The notes beneath the pieces are model-generated. The model did no database searches. It saw only the letters and a list, made by a program, of their open reading frames with translations, and was not told the origin of the DNA. A stretch of DNA of 64,000 nucleotides from Siphonodentalium dalli (taxonomy: Eukaryota; Mollusca; Scaphopoda; Gadilida; Siphonodentaliidae). Both the position numbers and the translations under genes were made by a program. Shown here piece by piece: positions 57,271 to 64,000 of the stretch; the stretch's first letter is position 1, and each line of letters starts with the position of its first letter. The DNA is taken from the NCBI GenBank assembly GCA_032622095.1, contig CP136068.1, forward strand, positions 157,135,151-157,199,150. Reading direction: 5' to 3'.

Positions 57271-60200
57271 GAAAGTGTCAATGACACTGTAGCTCAACTT
57301 AGGTAGGGGAATAATTTAATGGTTGACAGTAAATGGAGGAATAGGAAAGGTGCTAATTGAAATGTCTAACATGCGCCAAAGGATTTAGTGATGCAAAGAG
57401 TAAAATACAAGATGGCTGCTAGTGGCCATTTTTTTTGGCCAATTGACCCCAAAAGAACTCGTTCCCATCTACGTATAATTGTTAACATCCATGACAAATT
57501 TTATGAAGATCTGACCAAAGCTACGACATACAAATTTCATGATGATCAGACGAACAGTACGACCTGTAGACCGCGCCAATGGATTGAATTTTGAAATCCA
57601 AGATGGCCGCTGGCAGCCATGTTTTTTAGCCGAATGACCCCACAATGATTCGTTCCCATCTACATGTCAATGTCAACATTCATGACAAATTTAATAAATA
57701 TCAGACCAAAGGTATGACCTGTAGCCCACGCCAAAGGATTTAGTCATGCAAAAAGTAAAATGCTGGTGGCAATGTTTTTTGACCGAATGACCCCAAAACG
57801 ACTCGTTCCCATCTACATGTCATTGTTATAATTAATGACAAATTTCATGACCATTTGACCAAAGCTACGACCTGTAGCCCGCACCAAAGGATTTAGTCAT
57901 GCAAAGAGTAAAATCCAAGATGGCTGCTGGCGGCAATGTTTTTTGACCAAATGACCCCAAAACGACTCGATCCCATCTACATGTCATTGTTATCATTCAT
58001 GACAAATTTCATGATGATCAGACGAACAGTACGACCTGTAGCCCGCGCCAATGGATTGAATTTTGAAATCCAAGATGGCCGCCAGCAGCCATGTTTTTTG
58101 GCCGAATGACCCGACAATGATTCGTTCCCATTTACATGTCAATGTCAACGTTCATGACAAATTTTATAAAGATTAGACCAAAGGCACGACCTATAGCCCG
58201 CGCCAAAGGATTTAGTCATGCAAAGAGTAAAATCCAAGATGGCTGCTGGCGGCCATGTTTTTTGGCCGAACGACTCCAAAATCACTCGTTCCCATCTACA
58301 TGTCAGTGTTAACATCCATGACAAATTTCATAAACTTCCGACCAACACAACGACCTGTAGCCCGCGCCAAAGGATTTAGTCATGCAAAGAGTAAAATCCA
58401 AGATGGCTGCTGGCAGCCATGTTTTTTGGCCGAACGACCCCAAAATCACTCGTTCCCATCTACATGTCATTATTAACATCAATGACAAATTTCATGATGA
58501 TCAGACGAACAGTACGACCTGTAGCCCGCGCCAATGGATTGAATCTTGAAATCCAAGATGGCTGCCAGCGGCCATGTTTTTAGGCCGAATGACCCCAAAA
58601 TGACTCGTTCCCATCTACATGTCAATGTCAACATTCATGACAAATTTCATAACGATCAGACCAAAGGTACGACCTGTAGCCCGGGCCAAAGGATTTAGTC
58701 ATGCAAAGAGTAAAATCCAAGATGGCTGCTGGCGGCCATGTTTTTCGGCCGAACAACTCCAAAATCACTCATTCCCATCTACATGTCATTGTTAACATCC
58801 ATGACAAATTTCATGATGTTCCGATCAAAGCTACGACCTGTAGCCCGCGCCAAAGGATTTAGTCATGCAAAGAGTAAAATCCAAGATGGCTGCTGGCGGC
58901 CATGTTTATTGGCCGTACGACCCCAAAATGACTCGTTCCCATCTACATGTCAATATTAACATCCATGACAAATTTCATGATGATCAGACGAACAGTACGA
59001 CCTGTAGCCCGCGCCAATGGATTGAATTTTGAAATCTAAGATGGCCGCCAGCGGCCATGTTTTTTGGCCGAATGACCCCACAATGATTCGTTCCCATCTA
59101 CATGTCAATGTCAACATTCATGACAAATTTCATAAAGATTAGACCAAAGGTACAACCTGTAGCCCGCGCCAAAGGATTTAGTCATGCAAAGAGTAAAATC
59201 CAAGATGGCTGCTGGCGGCAATGTTTTTTGGCCGAACGACACCAAAATCACTTGTTACCATCTACATGTCATTATTAACATCATTGACAAATTTCATGAT
59301 GATCAGGCGAACAGTACGATCTGTAGCCCGCGCCAATGGATTGAATCTTGAAATCCAAGATGGCTGCCAGCGGCCATGTTTTTAGGCCGAATGACCCCAA
59401 AATGACTCGTTCCCATCTACATGTCAATGTCAACATTCATGACAAATTTCATAAAGATCAGACCAAAGGTACGACCTGTAGCCCGGGCCAAAGGATTTAG
59501 TCATGCAAAGAGTAAAATCCAAGATGGCTGCTGGCGGCCATGTTTTTCGGCCGAACGACCCCAAAATCACTCGTTCCCATCTACATGTCATTGTTAACAT
59601 CCATGACAAATTTCATGATGTTCTGATCGAAGCTACGACCTGTAGCCCGCGCCAAAGGATTTAGTCATGCAAAGAGTAAAATCCAAGATGGCTGCTGGTG
59701 GCCATGTTTATTGGCCGAACAACCCCAAAACGACTCGTTCCCATCTACATGTCAATATTAACATCCATGACAAATTTCATGATGATCAGGCGAACAGTAC
59801 GACCTGTAGCCCGCGCCAATGGATTGAATCTTGAAATCCAAGATGGCTGCCAGCGGCCATGTTTTTTGGCAGAATGACCCCAAAATGACTCGTTCCCATC
59901 TACATGTCAATGTCAACATTCATGACAAATTTCATAAAGATCAGACCAAAGGTACGACCTGTAGCCCGGGCCAAAGGATTTAGTCATGCAAAGAGTCAAA
60001 TCCAAGATGGCTGCTGGCGGCCATATTTTTCGGCCGAACGACCCCAAAATCACTCGTTCCCATCTACATGACAGTGTTAACATCCATGACAAATTTCATG
60101 ATGATCAGACGAACAGTACGACCTGTAGCCCGCGCCAATGGATTGAATTTTGAAATCTAAGATGGCCACCAGCGGCCATGTTTTTTGGCCGAATGACCCC

Positions 60201-60910
60201 ACATTGATTCGTTCCCATCTACATGTCAATGTCAACATTCATGACAAATTTCATAAAGATTAGACCAAAGGTACAACCTGTAGCCCGCGCCAAAGGATTT
60301 AGTCATGCAAAGAGTAAAATCCAAGATGGCTGCTGGCGGCCATGTTTTTTGGCCGAACAACTCCAAAATCACTCGTTCCCATCTACATGACAGTGTTAAC
60401 ATCCATGACAAATTTCATAAACTTCCGACCAAAACAACGACCTGTAGCCCGCGCCAAAGGATTTAGTCATGCAAAGAGTAAAATCCAAGATGGCTGCTGG
60501 CAGCCATGTTTTTTGGCCGAACAACCCCAAAATCACTCGTTCCCATCTACATGTCATTATTAACATCAATGACAAATTTCATGATGATCAGATGAACAGT
60601 ACGACCTGTAGGCCGCGCCAATGGATTGAATCTTGAAATCCAAAATGGCTGCCAGCGGCCATGTTTTTTGGCCGAATGACCCAAAAATGACTCGTTCCCA
60701 TCTACATGTCAATGTCAACATTCATGACAAATTTCATGAAGATCAGACCAAAGGTACAACCTGTAGCCCGCGCCAAAGGAAATTGTTGACGGACACACGG
60801 ACACACGGACACACGGACACACGGACACACGCACACACGAACACACGGACACACGGACGACGGACGCCAAACCATGGCAATAGCTCAAACTTACAAGTAA
60901 GTTGAGCTAA
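57271..60910. repeat. family F element: array of about 21 units of about 160 bases
   Basis: Units alternate between type 1 (ggatttagtcatgcaaagag, then taaaatccaagatggctgct) and type 2 (ggattgaattttgaaatcca). Both continue through gttcccatctacatgtca and catgacaaatttcat. The array is bounded by agctcaactta at the left and taagttgagct at the right. It ends with a ggacacac microsatellite at about 60787-60865. Short plus-strand frames repeat the same peptide and are not genes. Confidence 0.92.
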
Positions 60911-60926
60911 TAATAATTAAATATAA

Positions 60927-61034
60927 GGAGAGCTTTCCGATGAATGGCAACAAGCCATATTTCCGACTAAATCCTGAAAAGTTAACCATAATTCTGCTGT
61001 GTTTAAGGAGTCGATTACTTAGGGCATTACTGTA
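60927..61034. mobile_element. family E right half, E10
   Basis: From gagagctttccgatgaatgg to gcattactgta. It lies next to the right end of the F array. Confidence 0.72.
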
Positions 61035-61084
61035 CCTACACTATCTACATTGTGTAAGTTTATTTTATATATATGCATGGACAT

Positions 61085-61810
61085 TCCAGCGAAATGTTTC
61101 ACATTACTTTAACTTGGGGAAATGAGCCAATAATCTTCGCTAACATCACAGCAGCATCGATTAGATAAATGGTGAAGCAAAAAGTTGAAAAATAGCTAGT
61201 GCCTTTTAAACAGTCCAGCAGTGTGTTTCACATTACTTTAAATGTGGAATTGAGAAAACAATCCAATATTCCATCTTTCTGTCTCAGTGAAATCTCTTAT
61301 ATCAACTTGATCAACTTTGAAGCATAGAGGCCAGAAATAACTTGTGTCTTTGAACACCCCAATGGAGGCGATTTACATTACTTTAAATATGGAACTGGTT
61401 AAAAGAGTCAATAATCCATCAATCATCATGGAGAAATCTCTCATATCAATTTTATCGACTTTGAAGCAAAGAAGCCGGACTATAATTTGCATCTTTGAAC
61501 ACCCCAGTGCGCCCCAGTCCAGCAGTGTGTTTAACATTACTTTATATTTGGAACTGGGGAAAAGAGTCAATAATCCATCTGGTTTTTCACAGAGAAGTCA
61601 ATTTTATCACCTTGAAGCAAAGAGGCTGGAAATAACTTGCACCTTTGAACACCCCAGTTAAGTGTTTAACATTACTTTAAATTTGGAAATGGGGGAAACA
61701 AGCTAACATTCCGTCCGTCTGGTCACAGAGAAATCTCTCGCATCACAGCGACATCAATTTGATCAATGTTGAAGCAAAGAGGCGAGAAATAATTTGAGCA
61801 GAAGACATCT
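61085..61810. repeat. degenerate tandem repeat of about 160 bases, four to five copies
   Basis: Units contain cacattactttaaat, aagagtcaataatccat, tttgaagcaaagaggc and ctttgaacaccccag. Diverged, so older than the F array. Confidence 0.7.
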
Positions 61811-62286
61811 CACACTGAATTACTTCCCTTGATGCAATTTCTGATAAGAATGCACTATGGTGCGATGAGTCTCACACCCAATCACATCCTAATAAGGTTT
61901 TCTCTGACGGCGAGAAATGTCACGATTTCCATCAGTGACTTATGGGAAGTGAAAATGGCATACCAGTGCATCAAGAGTCGCCATCTACAACACACAGACT
62001 TCCATCAGTGACTTATGGGATGTTAGATTGCCATTCCAAGGGCCAAGGCATCGAGATTCTTCTTCTGACACACATACAGTCTTACTAGCTGAAACAGATG
62101 GGTCCTCTGGTGATAAATTATGAGAAGTTTATCATTTATAAGTTAGATGGGTCATCTGGCGATGTCCAGTTTGTCTGGGGCAAAATGTGACTTGGGCTTA
62201 AAATAGAAAAATAGCATCCATTTGCACTGAGAGGCTGTGTGATAGTGTGACCCTATGACAGAGGATGTACTAAAGTTCGAGGATTC
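61811..62286. other. no gene; one short duplication
   Basis: ttccatcagtgacttatggg occurs at about 61929 and 61999. Otherwise nothing recognised. Confidence 0.4.
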
Positions 62287-62368
62287 CAATAGGTCGCCTC
62301 GCATATATAAGAGAATGCATAGGCCTAACAATTTTTCATCATTTGTTATTATTTTTTACAATATTCTT
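62287..62368. mobile_element. core palindrome fragment
   Basis: It contains aggtcgcctcgcatatataa and gagaatgcataggcctaac, half of the shared core. It precedes the D element. Confidence 0.6.
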
Positions 62369-62656
62369 TTAACTCTTTCAGTGCCAGACTTATTTTGTAG
62401 GTTTAGTGCCAGGGAATCTTACAGTTTTCATGGGCATCAAAATTATTACTATGAATACTTTGAGTTATAACATGCCCCTAAGGTTTTATCCAGTTTGTTT
62501 TTAAATTCGCTATAGCATGCTTAAGCATACCCAAAAAATATTCAACCCAAAAAAATATAAATATAAAACAAAACAAAAAAATTATTTTTTTATGGCCAAT
62601 TTTACAGACCGTAAATTAGGGCCGATGAGATCGGCCCCTGGCACTGAAAGGGTTAA
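62369..62656. mobile_element. family D TTAA MITE, D copy at 62.4 kb
   Basis: TTAACTCTTTCAGTGCCAG to cctggcactgaaaggg plus TTAA, with ggccgatgagatcggccc next to the right end. The core palindrome lies just outside. Confidence 0.8.
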
Positions 62657-62723
62657 CCATATAACACTCTGGTGTACCTTAGTTCGGATCTCGTCTCGAC
62701 GATTTCACCCCAGACTTACAAGC

Positions 62724-63172
62724 AAACCTGAGTTTAGTGTGCCCATCATTTGCAGAATGATGTCCCCAGAGGGTGAATTTTGTGATGCTAGCACACTTTG
62801 AGGGATAGCGTCACTAAATGCACCCTCTGGGGACCTCATTCTGCATGGCCTCATCTGCTATGGCAGACATAGATTCAGATTGAAGTTCCCAAATGGTGAA
62901 TATTGTGATGTACACCCAATGGGAACCCAATGTGTCGTCTGCCAAACTGGGGATAAAGAGAAACTAAACTAAAAAAGAAATATAATCTATGTGAAGAAGT
63001 TTCTATAGAAATTTGATAATAAAGAAACTTTCCAGAGAAGATGAGGCCTAAGCAGAATGAGGTCCCCAGAAGGTGAATTTAGTGATGCTAGCCCTCTATG
63101 TGGGATAGCGTCTCTAAATTCACCCTCTGGGGACCTCATTCTGCAAATGACAGACACACTAAACTCAGGTTT
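62724..63172. mobile_element. family C long form, C19
   Basis: Inverted ends CAAACCTGAGTTTAGTGTG and CACACTAAACTCAGGTTTG. Two palindromes and the long spacer are present. An exact direct repeat of about 21 bases (atttcaccccagacttacaa plus g) abuts both ends. Confidence 0.82.
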
Positions 63173-63339
63173 GATTTCACCCCAGACTTACAAGGACACT
63201 TAATCCGATTGCATGAGAAAAGCAAACGACTGAGTGATTTATGCAAACCGTCATTCAATCTTATGCAAACACGGTATTTCTCAGCAAATATAGATTCCTA
63301 TTCATTCAATCTTAAATAAACATGGTACTTCTCACCAAA

Positions 63340-63640
63340 TATAGATTCCTAACTCGCAAAGAAGGAGCGTATATTGATATAAAGAAGGAGCGCGTATGGA
63401 TACAAAGCATTGATCGTGATATCTCTATAGTTCCTTTATTGAGTGTATCTGTGAGTTACTCAGTCTCATATTACTTCCTGATTCCTTTATATGAATTAGC
63501 CTGCGAACATCGCTTCAAATTTCTCCACGATTCCTTTTCAGGAATTTATCTGCGAAGATCGAACTCAGGATTCTCAACGATTCCATTATATGAGTTTATC
63601 TGTGAACGTCATCTTAGATTTCTTTGGAAATATCTTTAGT
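63340..63640. repeat. degenerate repeats of about 60-70 bases
   Basis: Three to four diverged units of gattccttt...tatgaatttatctgcgaa...catcgcttcagatttctc. The plus-strand frame at 63322-63639 follows the repeat and is probably not coding. Confidence 0.5.
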
Positions 63641-63729
63641 CGATGCCTGAAGAGTTTCGATCCCTCGATATTGGAAGGAAGTCTCAAGCACTGAGCAAAT
63701 ATTTTCAGATATATTGAATGTTTACTTAG

Positions 63730-63960
63730 ATCTTCGGTACGAGTAGACCACCATCCCAATACCGCCTATAACGCTTTTTTGTGTAGACCACCCCCCCCCC
63801 CCCCCCAGTTCCAATCCTATTCTGATTTTGTGTGGAACACACTTGCCTATGCCGATTACGTATAGACCCCAATCCTGCTGATATATGCTGATTTCATGTA
63901 GACCCCCCCCCCCCCATCCCAATCCCACCTACATATATGCCCTATTTCTGTAGGGTGTGT
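63730..63960. repeat. minisatellite with C runs
   Basis: About four units of tgtagacc(C)n followed by atcccaatcc and tgctgattt. C runs at about 63789-63806 and 63904-63916. It resembles a diverged low-complexity array. Confidence 0.65.
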
Positions 63961-64000
63961 TCAGGGTTGCAAGCAATATCTGTGAAAAATTGTTCAACCA

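Noticed and set aside
57271-60910. repeated 73-codon frames suggesting a gene family
   Set aside because: The same peptide recurs because the DNA unit repeats. Each frame is short and starts inside the aagatggctgc motif.

Overview
This is a stretch of animal nuclear DNA, almost certainly from an aquatic invertebrate. It is AT-rich, gene-poor and intron-like, with spliceosomal exons and no bacterial or organellar architecture. The one gene I can identify with confidence is a minus-strand polypeptide N-acetylgalactosaminyltransferase (GALNT, mucin-type O-glycosylation). Its first three coding exons sit at 49101-49506, 25101-25254 and 3933-4099. They join in matching phases to encode about the first 242 residues: cytosolic tail, membrane anchor, stem and the start of the catalytic domain. 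The rest of the catalytic domain and any lectin domain must lie beyond position 1. The two introns are about 23.8 kb and 21.0 kb, so most of the window is intronic.

The remainder is dominated by short non-autonomous DNA transposons (MITEs), most of them foldback structures. Labels used here: families A, B and D have TTAA flanks and piggyBac-like ends, and share a palindromic core around tgcattctcttatatatg. Families H and I are also TTAA-flanked. Family E is a TA-flanked, CAGT...ACTG mariner-like palindrome. Family C is a palindrome built on gcagaatgaggtccccaga. Several hAT-like elements are present, three of them with recognisable 8-bp target duplications. A 1.6-kb inverted-repeat element (K), a tRNA-derived SINE and many nested insertions are also visible.

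Tandem arrays include a 4.3-kb minisatellite of 55/56-bp units (39665-43991), a 3.6-kb array of about 160-bp units in two alternating types bounded by inverted ends (57271-60910), a C-rich array (11870-12985), a triplicated segment (26700-28165) and smaller arrays.

The most unusual observations are three. The 3' end and 5' splice site of both GALNT exon 1 and exon 2 are tandemly copied into the following intron. Elements with different termini share one palindromic core. A possible second gene on the plus strand at 31724-32682 is interrupted by a hAT-like MITE with an intact 8-bp duplication. I found no operon, CRISPR array, rRNA or convincing tRNA gene, and no intact transposase or reverse transcriptase.
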